A DNA stretch of 64,000 nucleotides from Chitinophagaceae bacterium (GTDB lineage Bacteria; Bacteroidota; Bacteroidia; Chitinophagales; Chitinophagaceae): contig JAEUVD010000002.1 in assembly GCA_016787065.1 (NCBI GenBank), forward strand, positions 248,001 through 312,000, written 5' to 3'. Of the stretch, positions 11,301 through 19,354 are shown piece by piece (the first letter of the stretch is position 1; every line of letters starts with the position of its first letter). The notes below the pieces were generated by a model, which worked only from the letters and a program-made list of their open reading frames with translations, was not told the DNA's origin and searched no databases. The translations under genes and the position numbers were made by a program.

Positions 11301-14300
11301 TGCCGTTCTGTATCCGGCGGTGTTCAATGGAAAAGTAACCATTAATTCAGACGTTTCTAAATTTCCATTGTTATTCCAATCGATATAAACCCTAGCACCT
11401 TCCGGATTAAGCGTACCTGTTTTTATACCCATAGTATAGGTTGTATTTAATTTTAATATTGCCCAATCACTACAAGAATAATCATTGTAATAACCATCGT
11501 TGTTAGAGGTTGTTTTTTGAATTTGTTCTAATTCTACTTTGTAAATTCCAATACCAGCATTATTCCCAAAATTACTATTAGGTACTATAGAACAGCTCGT
11601 TACCGCTGTCGGCGCACTGTTAGTTACAAAAATATAATTCCCTTTAATTGTGGTGCTGGCATTGTTATCAATACTCAGTCTAACAGAGTATAAACCTGGA
11701 TTGGTATAGGTATGACTTGGGTTCTGACTGGTATAATCTATCACACCATCGTTATTCACATCCCAACTCCAAGTACCATTTGGTTTTAAACTACCATCGG
11801 TGAATTGAGTTGTTAAACTTCCGCCACATGAGAATTTCGGATCAGCAGTAAAATCGGCAAGCGTTGTGTTTACAAAAATGTCGGTGGTATAAAGTCCGCG
11901 ACCATGTGTTGCAACTAATACCATGTTATCTGCCGGACGATATTTTAACATGTCGCAACGAGTATGTGCTAATCCGGCATTACTTGGTCCCCATATGGGA
12001 GCGCCTACAACTCCTGGTTGAAAATTATCGGTACTCCATACCCCTACTTCCGTTGCTGCTAAAACCTGATTGTAATTATTCGGATTGTAAATAGCCCAAC
12101 GAATAGGCATATCCGGTAAATTTCCTTCTTTATTTAACCATGTTGTTCCGCCATTAGCAGTTTCCCAAACAGAAATAACGCCATAACTTGAATAGGTAAC
12201 TAAAATCTGATTATCACTTGAACCAATGTCGATTGATGAAGCCCAACCGGTATTCGTTATAGGAGATGAACCATTATCGATTCGAGTTAAGGTCGGTGTT
12301 GCTGTACTCGCATTGGTAAATTTATAAATTCTGCCATTATCAACACCGATAAACAATACATCGTTATAAGGGCTCTTCTTCAAACAAGAAACCTGCCCTC
12401 CGCCGATGTTTACTGCCAAATCACTATTATTAAATGCCCCATCCATATTTGTGATGCGCTTCAGAAAATCAGCACTTGATGCAGCATAAAGTACCTTATT
12501 TTGAGAGTCGTACTCACTTGGATTAATGAAACGACCTGTTCCTTCGGAAATAATAGAAGGGAAGGTTAAACCACCATCTAAGGAACGATAGAAGTTATTA
12601 TTTGTGTACTGCGTTATTTGAATATTTGGATTGAGTTGATCGATATGACAAAACGCACCGTCACCACCGGTTACTTCATCGGTTACATTCATTTGAGGTT
12701 GTGTGAAACGCTGCGTACCATTATCTTGAGCTCCCGCTAAAAAGTAGTTGCTGTTAACCTCATTCTTTGTAGCGCAAGCATAAAACTGCGTTACATTATA
12801 ACCATTATTTCTATGCGCGAATGTTGGCGTAGCGCTACTATTTCCGGCATCGGTTGAATAGAATACACCCCCATCATTACCAAAGATCATTTCATTGTTG
12901 AATCCAGGACGGTACGACATAGCATGTTGATCGGCATGCACTTCCGGTTTACCAAATCCACCGTACCAATGCGTTAAACCAGTCCAAGTTGTACCGCCAT
13001 CTAAACTTCTGTGTATATCGATACCACCTACCACAATTTGTTGATCGTTGGTTGGGTGCACGGTCATAATTAAATCATACCATGCCTGACTTCTAGTAAA
13101 GTGATTTCCGCTTCCATCTACCATTAATGGAATGGTGATATTACTCCAGGTAACACCGCCATCGGTCGATTTTTTAAACCATTCAACATCTTCATCTCCC
13201 GAACCTCCTTGTGCCACCGCATAAATTACAGAGGCGTTCGACGGCGCACAAGCAAGCTCTATTCGTTTTGCACCACCAATACCAATATTGGAAGAAAGGT
13301 TAGTCCATGTACCTGAAGCACCCTGATCGGCATTGGAAGATTTATACAGGCCACCTGTAGAGCTAATACCAAAACTGGCAAATAAATCGCCATTGGCAGC
13401 TATTTCAATATCTGTTGCATGATCGCGAGAAACACCGGATTGGTAATGCGTTAATACACGCGTCCAAGTTGCACCACCATCTGTTGATCGTAAAATACCT
13501 CCGGTATTGGTAAATGCTCCCCGTGTAGCAGCATACACATAACCATTACTTTTTACTACCAGTTTTATTACATAATGAAAATGACTTCCGCTGTTATAGG
13601 CTCCGGGGTCGGTGCTACCTAATTGATTCCACGTTATACCACCATCGGTAGTTTTCCAAATACCTTCTCCGCGTTGGGCGCCACCATTTCCAAAACCCTC
13701 ACCGGTTCCAACATACATTTCTAGGGTGTTACCGGGGTTATAAGCAATCGTACTAATAGCAATATTATCCCAAAGATCGTTGATGCGATTCCATGTTGGT
13801 TGCGCAGCAGTAAAATCATTGGTGTACCAAAGTCCGCCACCAACACCTGCAGCCCACACTTTTTTATGTGTGGCATCATTGGGGTCAAACATTAAAGCCC
13901 GCGTTCTACCGGCAACATTTTTTGGTCCGCGTTCGGTCCACTGCACACCTGCTACCGGAGCTTTGGAAAGTAATAAAGTACTCGCCTCATTATGTGCAAT
14001 ACTCAATCGCTCGCTTGGTACATCTCCCAAGGCCGGATCCATTGTCATGAGAAAATTTTGCTCGAAAGCCAGATCAGGTCGATCCTTTTTGGGTAACTTC
14101 TTCCACTCTCTTTTACTCTTGTAAGGTCGGTTGTTGAAAGGGTGGTTTTTCAGTTTATCCTGCCATGCCAGCTTCTTCAATTCAATACTGTCGTGCGATT
14201 CAGCCTGATTTGCTTGCTGCGAAATGGCTTGTAAATTCCCGAGAAACAAAAAAACAGCTACCCAACATGCGGCCAGGAGCTGCGAAAGTAGTACTCTAAA

Positions 14301-14303
14301 CAT
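5322..14303 (-). CDS. Giant secreted repeat protein with beta-propeller, PKD, GEVED, FN3 and T9SS sorting domains
   Basis: A 2993-residue exported protein. A signal peptide covers about residues 1-31. Residues 110-800 carry Asp-box/sortilin-type propeller motifs (STDGGATW, KSTDGGVTW, RSLDGGTTW). A PKD domain follows at about 816-885 (WSWDVNNDGVIDY) and a GEVED domain at about 908-1045. From about 1141 to 2658 there are some 29 short repeats built around ACDSYTW and NGCPHTETL, each with two Cys residues. They include six near-identical 54-residue units and seventeen 51-residue units. An EGF-like insert (CDCPPGFVGFFC) sits near 1610-1645. Two fibronectin III domains (about 2730-2900) and a type A T9SS C-terminal sorting domain (VYPNPTQSELNLDI onward) end the protein. 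It is probably surface-attached or released and may be adhesive. The function is unknown, and no catalytic site is recognised. Confidence 0.9.
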   Translation of the reverse strand: MFRVLLSQLLAACWVAVFLFLGNLQAISQQANQAESHDSIELKKLAWQDKLKNHPFNNRPYKSKREWKKLPKKDRPDLAFEQNFLMTMDPALGDVPSERLSIAHNEASTLLLSKAPVAGVQWTERGPKNVAGRTRALMFDPNDATHKKVWAAGVGGGLWYTNDFTAAQPTWNRINDLWDNIAISTIAYNPGNTLEMYVGTGEGFGNGGAQRGEGIWKTTDGGITWNQLGSTDPGAYNSGSHFHYVIKLVVKSNGYVYAATRGAFTNTGGILRSTDGGATWTRVLTHYQSGVSRDHATDIEIAANGDLFASFGISSTGGLYKSSNADQGASGTWTNLSSNIGIGGAKRIELACAPSNASVIYAVAQGGSGDEDVEWFKKSTDGGVTWSNITIPLMVDGSGNHFTRSQAWYDLIMTVHPTNDQQIVVGGIDIHRSLDGGTTWTGLTHWYGGFGKPEVHADQHAMSYRPGFNNEMIFGNDGGVFYSTDAGNSSATPTFAHRNNGYNVTQFYACATKNEVNSNYFLAGAQDNGTQRFTQPQMNVTDEVTGGDGAFCHIDQLNPNIQITQYTNNNFYRSLDGGLTFPSIISEGTGRFINPSEYDSQNKVLYAASSADFLKRITNMDGAFNNSDLAVNIGGGQVSCLKKSPYNDVLFIGVDNGRIYKFTNASTATPTLTRIDNGSSPITNTGWASSIDIGSSDNQILVTYSSYGVISVWETANGGTTWLNKEGNLPDMPIRWAIYNPNNYNQVLAATEVGVWSTDNFQPGVVGAPIWGPSNAGLAHTRCDMLKYRPADNMVLVATHGRGLYTTDIFVNTTLADFTADPKFSCGGSLTTQFTDGSLKPNGTWSWDVNNDGVIDYTSQNPSHTYTNPGLYSVRLSIDNNASTTIKGNYIFVTNSAPTAVTSCSIVPNSNFGNNAGIGIYKVELEQIQKTTSNNDGYYNDYSCSDWAILKLNTTYTMGIKTGTLNPEGARVYIDWNNNGNLETSELMVTFPLNTAGYRTATFTTPSSGVTLNTPLRMRVVSRFSNLPANACNVGTYGQVEDYLVYVQPTPTATLALGNGNQTICAGQSTALKVTISGGIPPYTVKVNDGVNDQTISNYNSGTDIPVSPGSTTTYTISSITDALNNAITGNGSVVITVNSVTTNTTTQSACGSYTWSVNGTTYTQSGSYTYVNGCSTEILNLTINPVSSNTTNHTACDSYTWPVNGTTYTQSGTYTSVSGCVTSILNLTINNSTTGTTTATACDTYTWSGPLGNGNTYTSSTSVTNVTTNAAGCPHTETLNLTINNSTTGTTTATACDTYTWSGPLGNGNTYTSSTTATNVTTNAAGCLHTETLNLTINNSTTGTTTATACDTYTWSGPLGNGNTYTSSTTATNVTTNAAGCPHTETLNLTINNSTTGTTTATACDTYTWSGPLGNGNTYTSSTTATNVTTNAAGCPHTETLNLTINNSTSNTTTATACVTYTWSGPLGNGNTYTASTSVTNVTTNAAGCPHTETLNLTINNSTTGTTTAIACDTYTWSGPLGNGNTYTSSTSVTNVTTNAAGCPHTETLNLTINNSTSNTTTATACDSYLWSVNGNTYTQSGTYTTQSVNANGCTHTEILVLSISPAPVCQNGGVVNTLVCGCDCPPGFVGFFCETAVCSTTFGSSSVTACDSYTWHGVTYTSSANPTHIYVNAGGCDSIHTLNLTINYSTSNTTSATACDSYLWSVDGNTYTQSGTYTSSSTNANGCPHTETLVLTINNSTSNTSGVAACDSYTWSVDGNTYTQSGTYTSSSTNANGCPHTETLVLTINNSTSNTSGVAACDSYTWSVDGNTYTQSGTYTSSSTNANGCPHTETLVLTINNSTANTSGVAACDSYTWSVNGNTYTQSGTYTSSSTNANGCPHTETLVLTINNSTSNTSGVAACDSYLWSVDGNTYTQSGTYTSSSTNTNGCPHTETLVLTINNSTSNTSGVAACDSYLWSVDGNTYTQSGTYTSSSTNANGCPHTETLVLTINNTTSNASGVAACDSYLWSVDGNTYTQSGTYTSSSTNANGCPHTETLVLTINNSTSNTSGVAACDSYLWSVDGNTYTQSGTYTSSSTNANGCPHTETLVLAISNSTSNTSGVAACDSYLWSVDGNTYTQSGTYTSSSTNANGCPHTETLVLTINNSTSNTSGVAACDSYTWSVDGNTYTQSGTYTSSSTNANGCPHTETLVLTINNSTSNTSGVAACDSYLWSVDGNTYTQSGTYTSSSTNANGCPHTETLVLTINNSTSNTSGVAACDSYTWSVDGNTYTQSGTYTSSSTNANGCPHTETLVLTINNSTSNTSGVAACDSYTWSVDGNTYTQSGTYTSSSTNANGCPHTETLVLTINNSTSNTSGVAACDSYTWSVDGNTYTQSGTYTSSSTNANGCPHTETLVLTINNATSNTSGVAACDSYLWSVDGNTYTQSGTYTSSSTNTNGCPHTETLVLTINNSTSNTSGVAACDSYLWSVDGNTYTQSGTYTSSSTNTNGCPHTETLVLTINNSTANTSGVAACDSYLWSVDGNTYTQSGTYTSSSTNANGCTHTETLVLTINASTANTTTTSACGSFTWNANGMTYTQSGTYTASSVNTNGCAHTETLILTISNSTSATTTTSACTSYTWALDGNTYTQSGTYTSSSNAGNGCTHTEILILTINQNPIVTAPSISSCNTTVTLGGSPAGGIWNLPNPYSGNATSYTYYYTDANGCTGSATGSITTQNAIVSSVQASAITGLTALITWTPGAGIPWFEIRYKVIGAGSWNPTVTSSSTNKPLSGLTANTTYTVEVRGFCSTSNPGPWIGTTFTTNSSCGVPTGLSVTNITATTAKLNWTAVVGATFYTVRYRKVGTTTWTSGTSTSNTKSIAGLTANTNYEFQVSAHCGTAQTAFSASTNFNTLASKGAAITSIESQVNFKVYPNPTQSELNLDIIIQHDTDVEIQLMDMSGRVVKQHLANLFSGVNNITLDVQSLTNGVYTVKVLHDGELLHVNRITKN
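6625..9225 (-). repeat. Coding tandem array of seventeen 153-bp units
   Basis: Inside the giant gene, units of 153 bp (51 codons) repeat about 17 times with strong nucleotide conservation. Each encodes one ACDSY...WSVDGNTYTQSG...NGCPHTETLVLTINN module. Copies differ mainly at a few codons (T/L before W, N/T before NG). Such arrays expand and contract by recombination and are prone to assembly collapse. Confidence 0.9.
9626..10597 (-). repeat. Coding tandem array of six 162-bp units
   Basis: This is a second repeat class in the same gene. Six units of 162 bp (54 codons) encode the WSGPLGNGNTYT variant with NAAGCPHTETLNLTINN. They are almost identical to each other and distinct from the 153-bp class, which shows that the two blocks were amplified separately. 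Confidence 0.85.
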
Positions 14304-14711
14304 AATTTGAGATTTGGCCTAAATTTAACAAGAACTATACCAAAAAAGTAAGCGTTTCGTTTCATTCCTTTTGATTTCAGGTATTGACTAACAACGCTTT
14401 ACACCCTTGGCGTAGTATTAGCGGCAACCTTGCAATTGGTCCAACATCCTCAACCTATGTTACTGTTCTAACGCCTCTCGCGTGTAACCAACCTGAATAA
14501 TTCGCATTGAGGCACTCGTTTGTGTAGAAACAAGCGAGGGTTAATCAACGAATTGCTGCTTGCTTTCAGCACGATGGTTGCGGCAACGATTGTAGCGGAA
14601 AGCCCGCAGCGACGAGGCACGAGGAGCGAGGACTTGGAGCGGAAAGCGTGTTCGCCGCCCAAATCAAAAAACAATGTTTGTTGTTGTTTGAACGTGTATT
14701 CGAACTATCTA
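14304..14711. other. Intergenic stretch with a GC-rich repeat-like segment
   Basis: This 408-bp gap lies between the giant gene and the carboxypeptidase gene. Positions 14568-14660 are much richer in GC than the surroundings and contain the decamer AGCGGAAAGC twice (14594-14603 and 14638-14647) in a wider similar context. From memory, intergenic segments of this type recur in Bacteroidota genomes, but I cannot check that here. A frame at about 14375-14500 is open for some 40 codons without a start. No gene is supported. Confidence 0.45.
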
Positions 14712-17042
14712 TTAAGGGTGATGCACCACCAATTTAAGATTGATGGTTGAGTTGTTCGTACTCGTGAGTTGCACAACGTACATACCATCGGGTAAATTAG
14801 CTATAGAAACAGGTTTCGAATAATGGCCTGATAATACTTGTTGTCCGCAGAGGTTACGAATTACATAGTGCATACCATTTGCATTTGATATGGTAATTTG
14901 ATTGTGCGCCGGAACCGGATAAAGTTGTATTGGTAAATTGGTTAGTGCATCAAGTTGCATTGGAATGGAGGATAATTTTTGCACCACTACATCATCCATG
15001 TTAAAGCCACGCATGTTTAATCCGGCATCCGAATGAAATTCCCACTTAAGAGTAACTGCACTGTTACCTAGGTAATCATCCAGATTAATAAATTCATATT
15101 TCCAATCGGTAACCGCGCCGGTGTACACTTCACCTACAATGGTTTGGTCGGCGCTAGGCTGGGTGTTCTGTGAGCAGAGTGGTGTAAACATTGAACCGTT
15201 CGTACTAATGCTAACCTGTACAATATCGACCGAATTTTCAATTTCCCAAGTACAGCGATAGGCTAATTCTGCATGAAGTGCTTGCGATAAATCGAAGGTG
15301 GCGGTTTGAATTTCAGCATCAAAATTATTGGGATAATTGCCGGAAGCATTTTCCGCAATTGAACCGGGAGCGGAGAGGTAAGTGGTGTTATCGATAGCGA
15401 AACCATTATTACTCCAACCCGTTTGCGAGGAAGCATCATTACTATACACCGTTTGCACATTGCCATAGTATAAGGTAAGGGTATCGTATTCGGTAATACC
15501 GCCGCTGTTACAACTAAGTACAAACTTTACCATTTCTCCATTTGTTAAACCTGATTGAAGGGTGTAAGCAATGGAATCGATCTTGGTGGTACCGAGTACT
15601 AAGTTGCTATGGGTATTTGCACCTCCTGTGGCCGTAACGTTAGGAGTTAATCCTGAAAGGGTAATTGTAAATCCGCCGCTCGTATCCATGCCTAAACGCT
15701 GAATGGAATAACGAATAAAGCCATTAGTTGTAGCGCTTAGTTGCGAGGAGACCGGTTCAACCTGTGCATACTTGAGTAAATACTTCGCAAGGGTAAGGTT
15801 CATGAAATTTGATTCTTGACAAAGTGGAATAATACGATTCGGAGCCGGCCAGAAACCATCGTTACCATCGCCAACCTCCGGCGTGAACGCATACATGAGG
15901 GGTTTGGTAAGAGTTTCGCCATACATCCAATCGTCGCTGCTACCGTTTGTTGAATAGCCAACCGTTTCGAGGTCGGTACCGCTTTTATAAAAATTGTGTT
16001 GCGATAAATCTTCGCACAGGGCACGAAAGTACACTGAGTCGTCGCAATTTTTTCCGAGATAACCCCAAGGGTAAATTAGTAGGTTGCTATAGGAATGATA
16101 ACTAACCCCAAATCGGAAGGTATGCGCATTACAGAAATCGCGCATGGCTTGTGTTTCGGGTTCACTAAATCCGGAAGGTCCTCGATACGTAGCCGATGAG
16201 GCTGTGGGTGATGACCCGATATTATTATAACCCCAACCCAGCCCATAGTTTCTATTTAAATCAACACCATAATTACCTCCGCCATTGTTTCGTCGATTTT
16301 TACGCCAAAGGCCTGCACCGTTCGGATTGGTGGTATAATTATACTGATAACCATCCGGGTTTACGACGGGCACAAAATAAAATTCGATATTATCAACCAA
16401 GCGTTTTACTTCCTGATTGCTTGCGTAATTTTCGCAGAGGTATTGCATGAAATAAATAATCTGACTAACCGTTACCACCTCCCGTGCATGATGAGCCGCG
16501 TTGTATAATACCTGCGGTTCATTTTCATTGCTATTCGGGTTATCGGAAATTTTTACATAATAAACATGACGATTTTCGGCTGTAACATACGTACCTATTG
16601 CTTGTTTCACTGTAACCAAATTCGGGTAAGCAGCAGCTAGTGAATCTAATTCGTTATACGCTTCTTGTAATGTGAGGTAAGAACCCATGCTACCATAATT
16701 AAATGCGGTTGGTGTTGTATAGGTTGGTATGGCGGGGTGACAACTTACTGCTCTTGTTTTTTTATCGGCTTGTACCATGCGGTTCAAATAATATTGTTGC
16801 ACATCATCTATAGCCACAGTAAATGAAATACCAGCTTGTTGCAAGCGTTGTATTTCACTTTCAGAGAAATCTGATTCAAAGGATGATTTGCCTCTTCTTC
16901 CATGGTCAACATCTAAACCTAAGGATGCCAATGTTTGCATGCTTTGTTTTTCGTTGAGCGCAATGTTCAGTCGCGAATATTTTTCCTGACCAAAAATTTG
17001 AAGGCAGCATAACAGAGCGAAGGCAGTAAAAAGAAGTTTCAT
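14712..17042 (-). CDS. Secreted zinc carboxypeptidase (peptidase family M14) with T9SS sorting domain
   Basis: A 776-residue exported metallopeptidase. A signal peptide (MKLLFTAFALLCCLQIFG) is followed by a pro-region to about residue 115 and the M14 catalytic domain to about 430. Zinc ligands are visible as HHARE (about residues 183-187) and the His of SYHSYSN (about 313). Substrate-binding motifs NPDGYQ (about 229) and DLNRNYG (about 259) are present, and the catalytic Glu is in TPEVGDG (about 387). Jelly-roll-like beta domains and a C-terminal T9SS sorting domain (LYPVPAHNQITIS) complete it. It should remove C-terminal residues from extracellular peptides. The exact specificity is not readable. 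It has its own upstream -7 element. Confidence 0.93.
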   Translation of the reverse strand: MKLLFTAFALLCCLQIFGQEKYSRLNIALNEKQSMQTLASLGLDVDHGRRGKSSFESDFSESEIQRLQQAGISFTVAIDDVQQYYLNRMVQADKKTRAVSCHPAIPTYTTPTAFNYGSMGSYLTLQEAYNELDSLAAAYPNLVTVKQAIGTYVTAENRHVYYVKISDNPNSNENEPQVLYNAAHHAREVVTVSQIIYFMQYLCENYASNQEVKRLVDNIEFYFVPVVNPDGYQYNYTTNPNGAGLWRKNRRNNGGGNYGVDLNRNYGLGWGYNNIGSSPTASSATYRGPSGFSEPETQAMRDFCNAHTFRFGVSYHSYSNLLIYPWGYLGKNCDDSVYFRALCEDLSQHNFYKSGTDLETVGYSTNGSSDDWMYGETLTKPLMYAFTPEVGDGNDGFWPAPNRIIPLCQESNFMNLTLAKYLLKYAQVEPVSSQLSATTNGFIRYSIQRLGMDTSGGFTITLSGLTPNVTATGGANTHSNLVLGTTKIDSIAYTLQSGLTNGEMVKFVLSCNSGGITEYDTLTLYYGNVQTVYSNDASSQTGWSNNGFAIDNTTYLSAPGSIAENASGNYPNNFDAEIQTATFDLSQALHAELAYRCTWEIENSVDIVQVSISTNGSMFTPLCSQNTQPSADQTIVGEVYTGAVTDWKYEFINLDDYLGNSAVTLKWEFHSDAGLNMRGFNMDDVVVQKLSSIPMQLDALTNLPIQLYPVPAHNQITISNANGMHYVIRNLCGQQVLSGHYSKPVSIANLPDGMYVVQLTSTNNSTINLKLVVHHP

Positions 17043-17058
17043 GCGTTTTGTGTTTATT

Positions 17059-17066
17059 CAAATGTA
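17059..17066 (-). promoter_or_regulatory. -7 element of the carboxypeptidase gene
   Basis: Read on the minus strand this is TACATTTG, an exact TAnnTTTG match, ending 16 bases before the ATG. The predicted 5' UTR is about 10 A-rich bases. No good -33 element is seen. Confidence 0.55.
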
Positions 17067-17260
17067 GGTTGAAAATAGAAGAGGGCGCTTGCGGTAAGCT
17101 AAAAAGTATTGGAAGGGAAGGGTAACATCGATGAAGAGGTGGGGGAATTGAAGTAGTAAGATATTAGGAAAAGAGAAGGGCGTTTCAGCTTTCTCTTTCA
17201 CCTTATGTTTCTCTTTTTGAAATATAGAGTACCGATTCAAGTCTTTATAAACTGGCTTAG

Positions 17261-17328
17261 GTCCGCGCTGAGTCCCCTTATAATTACACAGGGTACGTGT
17301 TACACATGACGGGAGACTCAGCGTGGAC
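17261..17328 (+). repeat. REP-like palindromic element, copy A
   Basis: A 68-bp imperfect palindrome with arms GTCCGCGCTGAGTCCCC and GGGAGACTCAGCGTGGAC. The core CGCTGAGTC/GACTCAGCG pairs perfectly. It has the same family and orientation as copy C at 19283. It lies in the otherwise empty 320-bp gap between the carboxypeptidase and lipoprotein-like genes. It lacks the GTAG tetranucleotide that most other copies keep before the CGGGAG arm. Confidence 0.8.
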
Positions 17329-17363
17329 GAAATAGAGCAAAGTTCGAGTCTTCAAGCTCTTTT

Positions 17364-18422
17364 TTACTCTGGTATTATAACCTGCCTTTCATTTTTTCCA
17401 TCTAAGTCCATAATCGCAATATGACTACGATAGTTTAAATACAAAGGATTTCCTGTCATAGTATCCCGTAATATCTGTTGTACCAGCAGGTGGTTGGATG
17501 GTGATTTTCTAATTATTGGAAGAAAACTAAATGGACAATTTAACCATCGAAGAGTGTCTTTTGTTTGAATATTCAAAGTATAATACAGGTTATTTGAAGT
17601 CCCTAGTGGGTCTCCAACAGTAAAAAAGAGATTATCCCCTTTTAAATACTCAATTGAACAAATTCCCGTAAAAGGTACCTGAGCTATCAATTCTCTTTTA
17701 TCATTTAAAATATCGGTAAGAAAAATACTGAATTTTTTTGAGACCTCATTTGGCTTACCTTCAATAATCTTCTCATTGTTTAACCAAACAAAAAAGGATG
17801 GACCTGCATTAAAATTTTTAATTAATTCGCCATCCTTATTCATCCATACGAGTCCATTGCAGATGTAACTATTCCCATCAGGTGACCATTTTGCACTGTA
17901 AGCTTCTCCATCTGAAGTAAGTTGTTTTAAGCTATCTCCGCTAGATTTAATTTTGTATAAATTACCGTCTGACCCTGTAAAAATAATCCAACCATTGACA
18001 CCCCAATCAACCGATAACATTGTATTCGATGCAATTTTCTTTGATTTTCCAGTGCAAAAATTGTAAGTAAACAAGTCCATACTTCCAAACCCTTGTACAT
18101 TATTCTCCATTCGACAAAAACAAATCTCAAAATCATTTTTAGGGTTAGTGCAGGGGAAATGATAAGAATATTTTTCTGGATATGTATTACTAGGAGGAAT
18201 TACACTTCCATTATTCAATGTACCCATATATGGATTAATATAAACTTTACTTCGTGCCTCATACATTTCAGGGCAGTATTGCTTTATTGGTTCATTGTCT
18301 GAAGGAACTATTTCATCTCTACAACAGGATACAAAAATCTGACTCAAACTGAAGAATAATATAAAATTGTATTTTTTCAAAAGTTGTGGCGATGAACTTC
18401 GTTCAAAAAGTATGTCAAACAT
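17364..18422 (-). CDS. Putative lipoprotein with TolB-like beta-propeller repeats
   Basis: A 352-residue protein of unknown function. A hydrophobic segment (about residues 17-33) ends in FVSCC, a plausible lipoprotein signal with Cys at about 33, so the protein is probably anchored in the envelope. The rest contains propeller-type blades such as LTSDGEAYSAKWSPDGNSY (about 165-185) and, near the C-terminus, IAIMDLDGKNERQV, both typical of TolB/WD40-like (PD40) repeats. No enzyme motif is seen. The first in-frame ATG is used. The 20 residues before the hydrophobic stretch are longer than usual for a signal peptide. It sits alone between two REP-like elements. Confidence 0.6.
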   Translation of the reverse strand: MFDILFERSSSPQLLKKYNFILFFSLSQIFVSCCRDEIVPSDNEPIKQYCPEMYEARSKVYINPYMGTLNNGSVIPPSNTYPEKYSYHFPCTNPKNDFEICFCRMENNVQGFGSMDLFTYNFCTGKSKKIASNTMLSVDWGVNGWIIFTGSDGNLYKIKSSGDSLKQLTSDGEAYSAKWSPDGNSYICNGLVWMNKDGELIKNFNAGPSFFVWLNNEKIIEGKPNEVSKKFSIFLTDILNDKRELIAQVPFTGICSIEYLKGDNLFFTVGDPLGTSNNLYYTLNIQTKDTLRWLNCPFSFLPIIRKSPSNHLLVQQILRDTMTGNPLYLNYRSHIAIMDLDGKNERQVIIPE

Positions 18423-18522
18423 AAGCTAAATTTTTACTGTTTTGCAAATTTGATATAATAGGTGTTGCTACTTGTTTTAACTTGATAAAGGTATAAACCT
18501 TTCGAAAGGGATTCAATATTAT

Positions 18523-18590
18523 GTCCTCGCTGAGTCTCCCGCTACATGTAACACCTCCACGGTGTGACTGCAAGGGGACTCAGCGTTCCG
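18523..18590 (-). repeat. REP-like palindromic element, copy B (downstream of the RAYT gene)
   Basis: Arms GTCCTCGCTGAGTCTCCC and GGGGACTCAGCG share the perfect 9-base core CGCTGAGTC/GACTCAGCG. On the minus strand it reads GTAGCGGGAGACTCAGCG, so it is inverted relative to copies A and C. It starts about 20 bp beyond the transposase stop codon and forms one border of the RAYT unit. Confidence 0.85.
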
Positions 18591-18611
18591 GGTCCTAAAC
18601 ACAACAATAAA

Positions 18612-19202
18612 CTAGGGTGTATAGGTATCCAAATTAATATTCAACATATCATATACTGAAACAATTTCATAATCGTTTTTTGAAGCCCCAACGTAGTTTG
18701 TTGCCGAGCTATATGGGTACTCTTCTGGCTTACTACATAATGGCCTTTTATACTTTACTGGATTCCTATGAATGTAGTCTAATTTTTGTTGAATAAAATC
18801 TATGGATTCGCATAACTTCCAATCAAAAGATGGTTCAAAAGCTTCATGTTTCTTACCACGTTGTGCATCTCCTTTCGTAACAAAAGATGATAATTTCATT
18901 AATAAATCTATTTGATTATTTGCTTTAAGTCGGTTTACTATTTCATACGTCATGAAACGTTTACCATCACCGATTATTTTATTAATACTTTTCTCTGTTT
19001 TTCGAAACGCAATAAGAGCATGTACATGTTCTGGCATGATTACATAGGCATTAATAAAATTCCCTTTTGATTTGAGATAATCAAAGAAGGAATAAACCGA
19101 ATCATAACTATCAGTAATTTGAAATAACGGTATCCAACGAGCATTGGTAAATGTGATGAAAAATATACCACTTGAATAAGGGATTTGCAGTTTTACAGAC
19201 AT
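18612..19202 (-). CDS. REP-associated tyrosine transposase (RAYT, Y1/HUH family)
   Basis: A protein of about 196 residues (207 if a start at 19235 is used) that belongs to the Y1 transposase-like domain found in TnpA_REP/RAYT proteins. The HUH metal-binding motif is MPEHVHALI, and the helix with the candidate catalytic Tyr reads KLDYIHRNPVK. The N-terminus GIFFITFTNARWIPLF is typical of the family. The ATG at 19202 gives the usual MSVKLQ-type start; the one at 19235 is an alternative. The gene sits exactly between two inverted REP-like palindromes (18523-18590 and 19283-19354), and further solo copies lie within 2.5 kb. In known systems RAYTs act on the REP hairpins near their gene as single-stranded DNA substrates. 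Mobility here is inferred, not shown. Confidence 0.9.
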   Translation of the reverse strand: MSVKLQIPYSSGIFFITFTNARWIPLFQITDSYDSVYSFFDYLKSKGNFINAYVIMPEHVHALIAFRKTEKSINKIIGDGKRFMTYEIVNRLKANNQIDLLMKLSSFVTKGDAQRGKKHEAFEPSFDWKLCESIDFIQQKLDYIHRNPVKYKRPLCSKPEEYPYSSATNYVGASKNDYEIVSVYDMLNINLDTYTP

Positions 19203-19282
19203 AATAAAATTGTTAGTGTGAATGAAAGTAATCATTTTTCATTCTTACCAGAGTTTTTTTATAAGACCAATTTGATTTACGG

Positions 19283-19354
19283 GTCGGCAACGCTGAGTCC
19301 CCTTACAGTCATACAAGGAAGGTGTTACATGTAGCGGGAGACTCAGCGTGGACG
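19283..19354 (+). repeat. REP-like palindromic element, copy C (upstream of the RAYT gene)
   Basis: Core CGCTGAGTC (19291-19299) pairs with GACTCAGCG, and GTAGCGGGAG precedes the right arm. It is the inverted partner of copy B across the RAYT gene. Its right arm runs into the truncated gene that follows, which marks it as a rearrangement border. Confidence 0.85.

Noticed and set aside
14520..14750. Plus-strand 76-codon frame between the two secreted-protein genes
   Set aside because: It lies on the GC-rich repeat segment and extends into the carboxypeptidase gene on the other strand; no promoter and no family resemblance.
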